A stretch of 64,000 bases of DNA from Nelumbo lutea (taxonomy: Eukaryota > Streptophyta > Magnoliopsida > Proteales > Nelumbonaceae). Made by a program: the position numbers and the translations under genes. This document shows positions 22,395 through 33,890 of this stretch, piece by piece. The first letter of the stretch is position 1, and each line of letters begins with the position of its first letter. The stretch lies in the NCBI GenBank assembly GCA_022828595.1, contig JAKGHH010000002.1, positions 66,684,383 through 66,748,382 of the forward strand, written 5' to 3'. Under the pieces are notes generated by a model. That model ran no database searches and was not told the DNA's origin. It saw nothing but the letters and a program-made list of their open reading frames with translations.

Positions 22395-23560
22395 GACCCC
22401 CCAACTTAACCATTGCTAGTGCCTTAGCAATGCAGCCTTAAAATTACACTGAGTAAAGAGATCATTCCATTACAAGATCATCTTTGACAAAATTAACCAA
22501 GTATCCTGATTTCAGAATTCTCAAACTTTGTATAGATCGGTATTGGGCTTAAGGGATAAAACTGTCTTGCTTTGAACATTACAGAAACTTGGCTTAAAAT
22601 CAAGTATGTATTCTTCTTAAAATCAAGGGATAAAACTGTCCATTTACAAACTGTCTCGATAAGCTGAGATTACTTTTTAAAATCAAGTAGGTATTCTTCT
22701 TATCATTTTGGACAGTGGATTTCAACTCCTGAACTTGATATGCACAGTTATTTTTATTGTTACCTTCCATTGTTTGACGCAAATCTCGACACTTGCCTTA
22801 GGTGAAGAGACAGTTACTAAGTGTTAGGTGATTGTCTTTGGCATTCCCTTTCCCATTTGACACGAATCTCAACACTTAACTTAGTTGAAGAGACCTAGTT
22901 ACTAAGTCTAGGGTGTCCATTGACCTTTTATCCTCTCTCTTTTTTTGTGTGTGTGTAAAATGCAACACTATTCGGGGTAGTCCACTGTCTCTAATGACTT
23001 GAAGAATTTTTGTCTAATTTCTCAATCTTTCTCTTCTTATCCTACCAAGGGCAAACTTGGGAGTACTTTCCAATTTCTAAATGGTTTTGGCAATATTCAA
23101 ATAAGACCAATTTTGAATCCTATCACTTGCTACCAATTTTTACAAAATTCAATATTCTTCTATTAGTTTCGTCAACTTTTTCTATTTAGGAAACTCTTTT
23201 AATGGAAAAAATTTTAAATTTTTTAGTGGAATTTTAATTCTACATATTTAAAGGCTTAGCTTCTCAATTTTTTTTTCTAAATTTTCTCTCTTTCCTCATC
23301 CCCCAATTTAAGTGCCATTGTCCCCAATGGCATAACTATACTGATGCAAAAGGGACTTGGGCCAAAGGGAACAATCAAGAAGGTTTTTCCAAAAGGGGTT
23401 CAAGGTCTGCCAACTGGCCTCGAATCAAGAAAAGAAACCAAAAACTTTAATTCCTAAAAACAACTATGTTGGATTGCCTTCCAACTAGCACTAAGTTTAA
23501 CGTCTTAAACCAGACGCAATTGGATCACTCAGACTAAAGGTCTCAACTCCTCTACTCTCA
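22395..23560 (-). other. Athila B 3' noncoding region
   Basis: AT-rich DNA between the integrase end and the 3' LTR, with the polypurine tract at its left end and no coding sequence seen. Small internal duplications occur at 22540-22720 (gggataaaactgtc twice, and a tcaagta-gtattcttctta stretch twice). A short GT run is near 22945. Confidence 0.65.
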
Positions 23561-24430
23561 AATATTCCTTCTATGTATGGTTTAAGCCTTTGACCATTGA
23601 CCTTGAACATGGTTCCATTCTTAGGATCAACTATTCTAACCACACCATGCTCGAACACTTTATCAACAACAAACGACCCATCCCATCTAGACTTTATTTT
23701 CCCAGAAACAATCGCAGCATAGAATTAAAGAGACAAACTTTTTTACCAGGTTCAAATATTTTTCTTGAAATGTTTTTATCATGAAACACTTTCATTTTGG
23801 CTTTATAAATGCGAGAGCTTTCATAAGCTTCATTGTGAAATTCTCCCAGCTCACTTAATTGTAGAGCCCAGTGGAATCCAGCTTGGGTTAAATCAAAATT
23901 AAACTTTTTGATGGCCCAATACGCTTGATGCTCTAATTCTACAGGAAGATGACAAGCTTTTCCGAAGACTAGCCTATAAGGAGACATTCCAATGGGAGTT
24001 CTATACGTCATCCGATAAGCCCAAAGTGCATCATCCAATCTGTCGGGCCAATCTTTTTTGTCAGGCCTAATGGATTTTTGTAGAATATTCTTAATTTCCT
24101 GATTGGAAACTTCCATTTGATTTCTACATTTAGAATGGGATAAAGTGGCATCATGTCTCTACATGACATATTCCCGACAACTTGGCATCTTAAACAAATT
24201 TGACTAAAAGCATGGTTATCCTTAAATAAACTTGGCCAATAAAAGCCATTTTGTAGTACTTTGGTCATCATTTTCTTCCCTGAAAAGTGCCCCCTACAAG
24301 CAAGATTGTGACAAAAATTAATGATACTTTGGTGTACAGAATCGGGGACGCATCTTTGGATTACTTGATCCGAACAAATACGAAATAGCTTAGGGTCTTC
24401 CCAAAAATAATATTTGTGCTGCAAGAAGAA
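23561..24430 (-). pseudogene. Athila B integrase with catalytic core deleted
   Basis: The minus strand encodes the N-terminal zinc-binding region (DQVIQRCVPDSVHQSIINFCHN, GFYWPSLFKD, CLRCQ) in 24100-24424, then [10 protein letters not shown]. It passes directly (near 24125) into the post-core sequence [45 protein letters not shown] and the C-terminal VCLFNSML part. The segment that should hold the D-D-E core (the GIDFMGPF and SDRGTHF motifs in relatives) is absent, and the two halves are in different frames. No integration activity is possible from this copy. Confidence 0.85.
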
Positions 24431-24758
24431 TCTATCATTCTCATTCTTGGATCACCTCTCAAGAATTTTACCCACCACTAAATATTTGACAATATGAGCA
24501 AACCATGGGGGTATACTATGGGAAACAGCCAAGAGGTGTTCATCTGGAAAGGAATAGTCATGCTCAAGCTCACTCTTTTCAATTTGAATTCTGAATAGAT
24601 GATCAACTACTACATTTTTAGAGCCCTTTTTATCCCAAATCTCAAGGTCACATTCTTGCAAAAGAATGATCCATCTGATGAGCCTAGGTTTGGCCTCTTA
24701 GACAACAAATGTCTTAAGGCCGAGTGATCAGGATATACAACAACTTTGGTGCTCAATA
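24431..24758 (-). pseudogene. Athila B RNase H C-terminal remnant
   Basis: Minus-strand end of the RNase H domain: [17 protein letters not shown] with a break, then [26 protein letters not shown] and the linker [24 protein letters not shown] before integrase. It ends abruptly at 24758/24759, where sequence matching a Copia D-type LTR begins. RT, protease and gag are missing. Confidence 0.82.
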
Positions 24759-24938
24759 TGTTAGACAGTTTTGTATGCCCTTAGCTTCAATCAAGATGAT
24801 GTACTTTATGAGTTTATTGTAAATGAATAAAAGTGCATATTTGATTCATGTTCCCTTTGTATGTTTCTGTGTAATACCCTTAAACTGGACACTTAATGAG
24901 ACTCGTGTTAGTTTAGAATGTTCATAGCCAGTGAGTCG
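24759..24938 (+). repeat. Truncated Copia D-family LTR fragment
   Basis: Starts TGTTAGACAG and follows, with many substitutions, the first about 180 bases of the Copia D LTR in coding orientation (compare the minus strand of 9110-8930). It is oriented opposite to Copia D. It ends inside the LTR near 24938 and passes into Athila B leader sequence. It is most simply the stump of an older insertion whose remainder was deleted together with Athila B gag, protease and RT. Confidence 0.75.
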
Positions 24939-25295
24939 GATTTATATGAAAAAAATAGATCTAATAACAAAACGAAAGAAAATTAATAAAATAAATCAGA
25001 TTTATATGAAAAGATTAACTAAAAATTCAAAAATCACTATTTTACCAAAAAATGATTCAAAAATAAACAACAATAAAATGGGAAGACTACACCTGAACCA
25101 CAATCCAATTTCTCTTTTCTTCACTTTTTCTTCCACAGTCTAGCAATGCTCCGGCACCCCACCTTTTGCTATTACGTCCTGCAAAATCAAAGAGAAACAA
25201 GACTTAAAATAAGATTACAGATCAAGTAATCAAACAAAAATAAAAATTAATGAAACAGATCCAAACAAAGCAAATAAATTTTTTTTTTCGTTGCT
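24939..25295 (-). other. Athila B leader remnant
   Basis: AT-rich noncoding DNA between the Copia LTR stump and the Athila B primer binding site. No coding sequence is recognised. Confidence 0.55.
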
Positions 25296-25313
25296 TCCCC
25301 AACAATGGTGCCA
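25296..25313 (-). other. Athila B primer binding site, decayed
   Basis: On the minus strand TGGCACCATTGTTGGGGA. The same site in Athila E (28279-28296) is TGGCGCCGTTGCCGGGGA. The four differences are C-to-T or G-to-A changes, and all but one fall directly in CpG dinucleotides, as expected for old methylated DNA. Confidence 0.82.
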
Positions 25314-25322
25314 AAAACTTGG

Positions 25323-26663
25323 TGTTAGTGGAAGTGAGATTCAGATAATCAAAATTATCTGTACAAATAAAAAGAAAATGGAACTGGAGATTAAAGAAAA
25401 TAAGAAAATAAAATTTATTAATTCTGAAATTAAAGGTCCAGAATTAAACAAGACAATAATCAAAATTCAGAAATAAAAGAACAGTGAAATCAACAAAAGA
25501 AATAAATAAAAGTGATCCAAAATTCAGATCCAGTGGTGATAGCTATAGATTGGCTGGACAGCTTGCAGGAACCCCTCCTGACAAGATCTAAGTGTCCTTC
25601 CCTTCTTCAGCCCTCGAACCCCTCAAGACACCTTCACCTTGAACAAGACGAATTCGGATCTGCAAAACACACAAACGAACAAAGATTAAATCTAAAAGAT
25701 TGCTGAAATAAAAATAGCATGAAAGAAAATAAAGAAAATAAAATGATGGTTGATCAGATCTTGTGACGGTAGCTGCTAATTGGCTGGACTGCTTGTAGGA
25801 ACCCCTCCTGACAAGAGTTGGGCATCCTTCCCTTCTATAACCCTTGAACTCCTCAAGAAATATTAGCCTTGTGAATTGGGTTTATTGACCAACCCCTTCT
25901 ACAGGGCCCTTGGGGTCTTTTTTATAGAGAATGGTGGAAAAACTAGGATTAGAGAGAATGAGGGGGGCGGCAGCTGGGTTTTTGTAGAAATATGGGTGCC
26001 CTAGGGTTGAGAATGGAGGGTTAGGATTGCTCTAAGGTAATCCTAAGGCTGAGAAAAGAAGGAGAGAGCGCTCATTTATGGCTAAGATTTGGGCTCCCAA
26101 GATTGGACGGTGGAGATTTAGGCACCTAGGGCTGAAAGGTGGAGATTAAAAGGAGTGGGTTGAGCCTTAGAGTGAATGACTGAGATAGAAAATGAAATAG
26201 AGGGCTGAGATCTAGTGGCTAAAGGCTGAATGGTGGGGCTTAGAATTTAGGTGGCACCCTAGGGTTAGAATGCTAAAGAGAGGGTGGCCTAGAATGGAGG
26301 GTGAAGATTAGATGTTAGGAAGGGATGGAAGGTGAGGATTACCATTAGGGGCGGCTAGGATTTGTTAGAGATGAAAAGAATGAGTAGAGAGGCGCCCTAG
26401 GGTTTACTAAGGAGAGGGGAGTATGCTAATACAGTAGGAGGGGTGCCATTCTGGGTTTAGCAGACAGGAGACGCCCTCTTGTGCTCAGTTTTTCACAAAA
26501 ACACCCCTCTCAGGTGGAATTCATACTAGCTTTCCAAAAACTACATTTTAGCCTTGAAACTTCCCCAGTTTTTCCTAGGATTTGCATAAAAACCCTCAGA
26601 AGTCACAACATTGAATTTAACTTGGAAAATGGGACATTTTGACTATTATAATGCCTAAAATAC
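25323..26663 (-). repeat. Athila B 5' LTR
   Basis: Matches 2755-3962 plus 22250-22360 of the split 3' LTR. Its inner boundary (CA on the minus strand) is at 25323, nine bases from the primer binding site. It lacks about 90 bases near this end that the 3' LTR has. A TATA box on the minus strand lies at 25921-25926. The outer end is cut off at 26663 by Athila E. Confidence 0.86.
25921..25926 (-). promoter_or_regulatory. TATA box in Athila B 5' LTR
   Basis: The minus strand reads CTCTATAAAAAAG. The corresponding place in the 3' LTR (near 3320) reads CTATATGAAAAGG, so the motif has changed in one copy. Confidence 0.45.
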
Positions 26664-28272
26664 TGATGAACTTACAATTTATCTATATTTTATGAGGTTT
26701 TTGCATGAAATTTTATAATGGTTTAATTAAATTTTTGCCGTATTTTAGCTTGATTGCAAGAAAGATTTCAGGGGGAGCCAAATCAACAAAAAGAAGGCAA
26801 AAGCAAGAAAAGAAAACCCAAAAATTTATCAAGTTCAGCCGTTCCCAGCCATGAGAGGAAGAGAATTTCATTCGGCCCAAAGAGCAAGTGAAACTCTTTG
26901 GAAAATCCAAGGGAAGAAGCCTAGCTATGAGGAGAATTCGGCCCAGCAAGGAAGGCCCATTTTTAGCCCAAATAACAGCCTAGAGTGTAGCCCACATGAG
27001 CTCAAAAGCAAGCTAAGTTGTAGCCCAAATAGCAGCCCAAAGGGAGCTAGGGGCGGCAACTTCTAGGAGTTTCTTGAAGAGAAGGAGGGAGCACTCTAGA
27101 AGGTTCATGAGGGGTGTAATACACCCCATTCTAGAGGCTTCAAGAAGGGGCAAGAGCCCCCTTGAAAAACTATATAAGGAGGCCTCTAGGAGGGGAGAAA
27201 GTTGTTCAATTGCTTGAGAGAAAGGCTCTCCCACTCTTAGAGGTTCAGCCACCTTGAGAGAAGAGAAGAGAAGAAGGCTAGGCGCAAGGAAGAAGAAGAA
27301 GAAGGGCTGAAGGAAGTTCAAGACAAGCAAGCTAGAAGAAGAAGGTGAGTTCGAATTGAGGGATTGTGATTCAAAGATTTTTTGTAATAAATCATTTGTA
27401 GTTTCATTCTCTTTTGATTTGAATTCAGTTTCTTAGTTATATGTTCTTTCTTCTTTCTCCTTGTTTCCATTCTTCCTTGATGTATTTCAGCTTGTAAAAT
27501 TTCAGTTCAGCAATCTAATTCTTTTTGATTCATTCAAATGATCATGCATTGTACTTGAAGTTTCTTGAATAAGGGTGTGATTGCAGATCAATTCGGCCAA
27601 CTAACCTTCAAAACTCAGATCTGAATTCTCAGATCTGAGATTGCAAGATCTGAATTGCTTGAAAGAGAATTCAGATCTGCAAATTTCAGATTGGGCGAAT
27701 TAATCTACAGCTTGGAATTCCTAGAGTGCTTGAGAGAGACTCTAGGAATTCAGATCTACTATTCAAGAACTGAATTGAGTGCAAGGTTAGAGATAACTTG
27801 CACAATTCAGTTGGTGATCAATTCAGATTTGAATTGATGCCTTAGAAGTGTTTGAAGAAATGCATGCATGGGGATTAGATTCTTGCTAGAGATAGAAGAA
27901 CCGTCACTCATGCATAGGATGAACATGCGCTTGAGAGAGGCTGTTCATGACCTTGGGGTTTCATCAAACCAAGGCTCAATCATGATTCATTCGAATGATC
28001 CAAATTGATAGATTGCTGAATTCTGAGATTGACATTTACTGCTTACTCTTCTAACCTGAATTGAAGGCAATTGGACCAATGATTTAGATAGATTTTAATT
28101 TAGGATTTCTTAGCTTTCATTAGAGTTTTGATTTATTTGTTGATCAGATAAGAAATGTTCAATTTAGTATTGGTAATTGTTTCCTAAATCCTCGTGGGAA
28201 CGATACTTCACTCACTACTTTATTACTTGAACGGCTAGTGCACTTGCTAGTGTCACAATGAGCCACACATCA
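26664..28272 (+). repeat. Athila E 5' LTR
   Basis: 1609 bases, starting TGATGAAC and ending CACACATCA just before the primer binding site. A TATA box is at 27171-27178. The second half contains many TCAGATCTGA-like palindromes that continue into the leader. No second copy is in the window, so the boundary at 26664 rests on the break in the Athila B LTR. Confidence 0.8.
27171..27178 (+). promoter_or_regulatory. TATA box in Athila E 5' LTR
   Basis: tatataag, about 510 bases into the LTR. It corresponds to the tatataa in Athila C LTRs. Confidence 0.6.
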
Positions 28273-28278
28273 AGTTTT

Positions 28279-28296
28279 TGGCGCCGTTGCCGGGGA
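28279..28296 (+). other. Athila E primer binding site
   Basis: TGGCGCCGTTGCCGGGGA, six bases after the LTR end. This is the standard Athila-type primer binding site. Confidence 0.9.
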
Positions 28297-29995
28297 TTTA
28301 GAGAAGCAATATTAGGAAACATTGAGCATTCTTAATCTGATCTCATTCAGCATTGCATTCATAGTTGGGTTAATTTGCTAACTTTTTCATTTCAGCTTGG
28401 ACTGCAACTGCTGTACTCATGTAGTTATGTTTCTTCTTTCTTAAGTAGATTACTCTCTTTTTCTGGTTTCAGTTTCATTTTAATAAAGGCATATTTGATT
28501 TCTATTCAATCTTGATGTTGTTCCCTTCAAAAGAAAAAAAAAAAAAAGAAAAAAATTTCTCAAAAAACATGAGTGTTGCAGATCTGAGTTGCATTCGGCA
28601 CTCAGATCAGCAGATTTCAGATTTGCAGCACTCAGCCGAAAAGAGTTGCTTGTGTTTCAGACTTTTTTTTTTTTCTTTCTTTCATTACAGAAAGAAAAAA
28701 ACCAATTAAAAAAAAAAAGGGGAGATCTTTTGAACAACAAGAGGAGCAATTGAGAATTCGGATCAGAACTCAGATCTGAGTTCAGATCTGAATTCTGCTA
28801 CAGCAGATCTGCAACAGTTCAGATCTGAGTTCCTCTGAACTCAGACCTGAACTGATGCAATTTTGAGGGGAATTGGGTGTCATCACCACCCCAATTCACC
28901 CTAGGGCACTTCTGCTATTCCCCAAAAACAATTTGGTAGCAATAACTGAAGGTAAGGCAATTGAGAATTCAGATCCAAACTCAGACTTGAGTTCAGATCT
29001 GAATTCTGCTGTTACAGATCTGCTCAGTTCAGATCTGAATTCCTCTGAACTCAGATCTGAACCGATGCAAGTTTGAGGTGAATTGGGTGCCATCACTACC
29101 CCAATCCAACCTGCCTCAAGGGTGAATGGATAGCAAGGAATGAGAGAAATTCAAATCTGAAATTCAGTTGATATGATGTGAGGACTGAACTGATACAGAG
29201 CATACTATGAATTCTGGGTGGACTGAATTCTTGGCTTTACCCACTTGTAACCGAGCTACATTAGCTAAGGAGGTGTATGTTTGGATTGAATAATTGTTAT
29301 GCCTCAGATATTTAAGAAAAATTAGCACTTTCCAAGTATTTCTTTTAGCATTCAGATCTGTAGCAGGGCTGCTATAGTGCAACAGTTAGCAGACCTGATT
29401 TCAGATTTCTACAAAAGTTGTATGGGCCGAATAGCTTGCAATACCAAACATTGCAGACCCAATTTTCAGGTCTTAGCAAGTGTTTGATATGCATCAGCTA
29501 TACAGGTTTGAGCTTCAATTGTAGAGTTTTTAACCCAAGCCTAACTCAGGACTGGTTTTAGTTTATTTCAGATCCTTTTAAATTTTTTTTTTTAGATCAG
29601 ATCTGATTTCAGCCCTAAAGCATCACAGAATTGATTCCAACCTTAATGGATGTATATTGTAGTGTATACCAATGAGTGTGTATGAGATATCCAGCTCAGA
29701 TCTGAATTATTATTTATTAATTTCTCTAGACTAACAATACCAAAGACTTGTAGATCTGAACTCAGATCTAAATTGGGTCTGAATTCAGATGTTGCAATCG
29801 ATGGATGTAGATAAAGGAACCTTGAATAAGATGATTGGTTTAAATCTGCTTTTAGTATAATCGGCTTCATTTATTCATGATAGGATGTAGGTTTTGTATT
29901 CCAATACTTCACTTTACATTTTCAGTGTGATAGGATTAGTTATTTATTTTCTTTTGTGAATATTGGCATTTTTATTGCTTTGACTTTAACAGTTT
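28297..29995 (+). other. Athila E leader with internal duplication
   Basis: About 1.7 kb of noncoding DNA before gag. A tandem duplication with a period of about 212 bases covers 28747-29110. The two copies begin attgagaattc at about 28748 and 28960. It is rich in CAGATCTGA palindromes. Poly-A and poly-T runs lie at 28530-28555 and 28660-28720. Confidence 0.7.
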
Positions 29996-31867
29996 ATGAC
30001 AAGCAGACCTGAACTGGAAGAGATCCTTTACGACCCAGAGATTGAACGGACTCTCCGTGTCCGTTTGAGAGTTGCTAAGCAAGTCAGACAAGAAGCACAA
30101 GAAATGGCTGAACAAAGAACTATGATGGATTATGCCAAGCCTACCCTCACCGGGACTGTCTCCAGCATTATCAGGCCAACTATTGCTGCCAATAACTTCG
30201 AAATTAAACCGGCCATAATCCAAATGATACAAAATACGGTTCAGTTTTGTGGTATGGCCCATGAGGATCCGAATGCCCATATTGCTAACTTCTTGGAAAT
30301 CTGTGACACCTTCAAACACAATGGGGTAAGTGATGATGCCATCCGGCTGAGGTTATTCCCATTTTCTTTGAAGGATAAAGCCAAAGCTTGGTTGAACTCA
30401 TTACCGGCAGGATCTATAGCCACATGGGACGAAATGGCCAGCCGTTTTCTCTCTAAATATTTTCCCCCTTCTAAAACTGCTAAAATGAGGAATGACATCA
30501 CTACTTTTTTCCAGCAAGAGGGGGAATCTTTATATGAGTCATGGGAACGATACAAGGAGCTGTTAAGGAGAGTTCCTCACCATGGCCTCCCCATTTGGCT
30601 GCAAGTGCAGACTTTCTATAATGGTCTTACTGACTCAAATAAGACCATATTAGATGCTGCAGCCGGAGGATCCATAAATAATAAAACTCCTGAGGTTGCC
30701 CATGCACTTATTGAGGAAATGGCAGCCAACAATTATCAATGGCATTCGGAAAGGACTCAAACTAGGAAGCAGCAAGGCTTGCATAATGTTGACACTTATA
30801 CAGCACTAGCTGCACAAATAGGAGCACTCAGTAAAAAAATAGATGAAATGCAGATAGCTGCCATGCATGTGCAGCCTCTTAATTGTGAATTGTGTGGGGG
30901 AGGCCACATCAGTACAGACTGCCAAGTTGGCAATCAGTTCAGACCATCTACTGAACAAGTTGACTATGTCAGCAATTCGTCAAGACAGCAGGGTTACCAG
31001 AGTCACCATACTTTTCATCCAGGATGGAGGGGACATTCAAACCAGTCCTGGCCAAATCAGCATATTTCCAAGCCGTTCCACCAGACTTATCATCAGCCTG
31101 AACCGAAATCCAATTTGGAGGAACTGATGACAAAATTTATAGCAGGTGCAGAAACTAGGTTCCAGAACCAGGAAGCCTCAATCAAAAACCTGGAAAACCA
31201 AGTGGGGCAATTGGCACAATTAATCTCTTCCAGACTGCCGGGAACTCTTCCAAGCAACACTGAAGTGAATCCACGAGAGCAGGTGCAAGCTATTACCTTA
31301 AGAAGTGGAAAAGAGTTGCCTGAGGTAGAAAAGAAGAATTGGGCTGAACCCAAGGCAGAAACAAGCCTTGGAACCAGACAACAGAAGACGGAACAACCAG
31401 AAGCACAACAAGGGATGCACCAACAACCACAAGTTCCATTCCCTAACAGGCTGAAGCAACAAAAATTGGAGAAGGAATTTGGTAAGTTTCTTGAAATATT
31501 TAAAAGTTTACATATTAATATTCCTTTTGCTGATGCTTTAGCCCAGATGCCACACTATGCAAGGTTTTTGAAGGAATTATTGGCAAACAAAAGGAAACTG
31601 GGAGATGTGGCTACAGTTGCATTAAATGAGGAATGTTCTGCTATCCTTCTGAACAAGCTGCCTCAGAAACTCAAAGATCCAGGGAGTTTCACTATTCCTT
31701 GTACCATTGGCAGTTTAAAAATTGAAAAAGCTTTATGTGACCTGGGAGCTAGCATCAATTTAATGCCATATTCTATCTTCAAGAAATTGGGGTTGAATGA
31801 ACCCCAACCACTAGAGTGGCATTACAATTGGCTGATAGATCCATTAGACATCCTAGGGGGATCATAG
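29996..31867 (+). pseudogene. Athila E gag and protease start
   Basis: Open frame of 623 codons starting MTSRPELEEIL. It includes the gag core (CGMAHEDPNAHIANFLEICDTF, AKAWLNSLPAGSI, ESWERYKELLRRVPHHG), a zinc knuckle CELCGGGHISTDC near residue 297 and a Gln-rich tail. Next come the ITLRSGKELP motif, IPFADALAQMPHYARFLKELLANKR, and the protease active site CDLGASINLMPYSIF near residue 580. A single-base loss near 31815 shifts the frame, and the last 17 residues are out of frame. The protein would form the particle shell. Apart from this shift it looks intact. Confidence 0.93.
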
Positions 31868-32217
31868 AAGATGTGTTAGTTAAAGTTGACAAATTCATTT
31901 TTCCAGTTGATTTCATTGTGTTAGACATGCAAGAAGATGTGGAGGTCCCGCTTATCCTAGGGAGACCTTTCCTGGCTACCGGGAAAGCAATGATTGATGT
32001 CCAACAAGGACAACTCAGCCTTAGGATACAAGATGAGGAGATAATTTTTAAAATGTCTGATGCTATGAAACATGCACCCTCTAGTGATGATTCTTGTTTT
32101 ATGATTGATGCCATTGAATTGACAATTGATGAATGCTTCCAGGTAAGTAGAATAACTGATCCTCTTGAACTCTGCCTCCAGCAGGGAGAACTTGAAGAAA
32201 CAGAAATAAAAAAATAA
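31816..32217 (+). pseudogene. Athila E protease C-terminal part
   Basis: Continues the protease in the next frame: VALQLADRS-type sequence, GIIEDVLVKVDKFIFPVDFIVLDM, PLILGRPFLATGKAMIDVQQG and a variable linker ending with TAA at 32215-32217. The stop precedes the RT linker. Further open sequence follows in another frame from about 32230. Confidence 0.88.
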
Positions 32218-32229
32218 ACCTCATGATAG

Positions 32230-33417
32230 CATACCTGAATGATAAGACTCAATTCAAGGGAAAGGGGTTTCTTAAATTAGAGAACTTAGGCAAATTGCCC
32301 GGACCATCAGGTAAGCCATCACCCCAATAAACCCCCACCCATGAAATGAAGCAATTACCATCCCATTTAGAGTATGCTTTCCTTGAGGAACCATCAGATC
32401 TCCCCGTGATAATTTCCGCAGCACTGAATCCCTTACAAAGAGAAAAATTATTAAGAGTGCTGCGGGAACACAAAAATGCTATAGCTTGGAAGGTAGAAGA
32501 TATCAAAGGCATTAATCCATCAATCTGCACTCACAGAATTTTGATGGAAGAGGACAGCAAGCCTTCCGTTCAGCCCCAAAGGCGCCTGAATCCCAACATG
32601 AAAGAAGTGGTAAAGGCTGAAATAATTAAGTTGTTAGATGCTGGGATCATTTTATCCTATTTCTGATAGTTCTTGGGTAAGCCCTGTGCAAGTTGTGCCC
32701 AAAAAAGGGGGTACGACTGTTGTTCCAAATGAGAAAAATGAACTCATCCCTACTAGAACCATTACCGGATGGCGTGTGTGTATTGACTATAGAAAATTAA
32801 ATGAAGCCACCCGGAAGGACCATTTCCCTCTCCCATTTATGGATCAAATGTTGGAGAGGCTAGCCGGGCATGAGTATTATTGTTTCTTGGATGGATATTC
32901 AGGGTATAACCAGATACCAATTGCACCAGAAGATCAAGAAAAGACCACTTTTACTTGCCCATATGGAACCTTTGCATACCGAAGGATGCCCTTTGGGTTA
33001 TGCAATGCCCCAGCAACCTTTCAGCGATGTATGATGTCTATATTTTCTTATATGGTTGAAAAATTTATTGAGATCTTCATGGATGATTTTTCAGTTTTTG
33101 GCTCTTCATTTGATGCATGTTTGAATAATCTGGAACAGGTGCTTACTAGATGTAAAGAAACACATCTTGTGTTGAATTGGGAGAAATGTCATTTTATGGT
33201 GCAAGAAGGCATAGTGCTTGGACACAAGATCTCTCAAAGAGGTATAGAAGTCGACAAGGCCAAGGTGGAGGCAATTGAAAAATTACCAACCCCAACATCT
33301 ATTCGTTCTTTGAGAAGTTTCTTAGGACATGTCGGATTCTATAGAAGGTTTATTAAAGATTTCTCAAAAATTTCCAAGCCATTATCTACCTTGCTTCAGA
33401 AAAGAAGTGCCTTTTGA
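32230..33417 (+). pseudogene. Athila E reverse transcriptase
   Basis: The RT N-terminal part (32346-32666) has LPSHLEYAFLEE, LREHKNAIAWKVEDIKGINPSICTH and NPNMKEVVKAEIIKLLDAGII. It is joined out of frame by one extra T near 32650 to the main part (32638-33417), which has SWVSPVQVVPKKGG, VCIDYRKLNEATRKDHFPLPFMDQ, FGLCNAPATFQRCM, the catalytic FMDD at 33076-33087, and VLGHKISQRGIEVDKAK. All catalytic residues are present. One extra A near 33405 ends the frame at the RT/RNase H junction. Confidence 0.92.
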
Positions 33418-33890
33418 ATTTTCAACTGAATGTCTTCATGCTTTCAAACATCTTGAAAGACAAATTGATCCATGCACCTATCATGATAGCACCAGATTGG
33501 ACCCTCCCATTTGAATTGATGTGTGATGCGAGTGATTTTGCTATAGGAGCTGTTTTAGGACAAAGAATGAACAAACATTTTCAGCCAATTTACTATGCTA
33601 GCAGAACCTTGACTGGACCCCAACTCAATTACACCACCACAGAAAAGGAGCTGTTAGCAGTAATATTTGCACTTGATAAGTTTCGTTCATATCTGATATT
33701 ATCCAAGGTTGTTGTCCACACAGATCACTCGGCATTAAGGCACTTGCTTACCAAGCAAAACTCAAAACCAAAGACTGATCAGGTGGATCCTTTTATTGCA
33801 AGAGTTTGACATTGAGATTAGAGACCTGAAGGGTGCTGCAAACCTGGCTGCTGACCATCTCTCCCGGTTGGACACGGTAAGCTCAAAAGA
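33405..33890 (+). pseudogene. Athila E RNase H
   Basis: [58 protein letters not shown] and VVHTDHSALRHLLTKQNSKPK give the complete RNase H signature (Asp, Glu, Asp). Single-base changes of frame occur near 33405, 33455 and 33770. They spread the domain over three frames without nonsense substitutions. Confidence 0.9.

Larger units (their letters stand above)
2614..26663 (-). mobile_element. Athila B, minus-oriented Ty3/Gypsy element, host of nested insertions
   Basis: Outer element of the left nest. Its 5' LTR is 25323-26663, followed (moving left) by the primer binding site 25296-25313, a leader, a short stretch of unrelated Copia LTR, RNase H and integrase remnants, and 3' noncoding DNA with a polypurine tract. 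The 3' LTR is split: 22245-22394 plus 2614-3962. The two LTR halves join exactly when element C and one copy of its target duplication are removed, matching the uninterrupted 5' LTR around 26555. Gag, protease and RT are absent. The last part of the 5' LTR, about 43 bases judged from the 3' LTR, is cut off at 26663 by element E. Confidence 0.85.
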
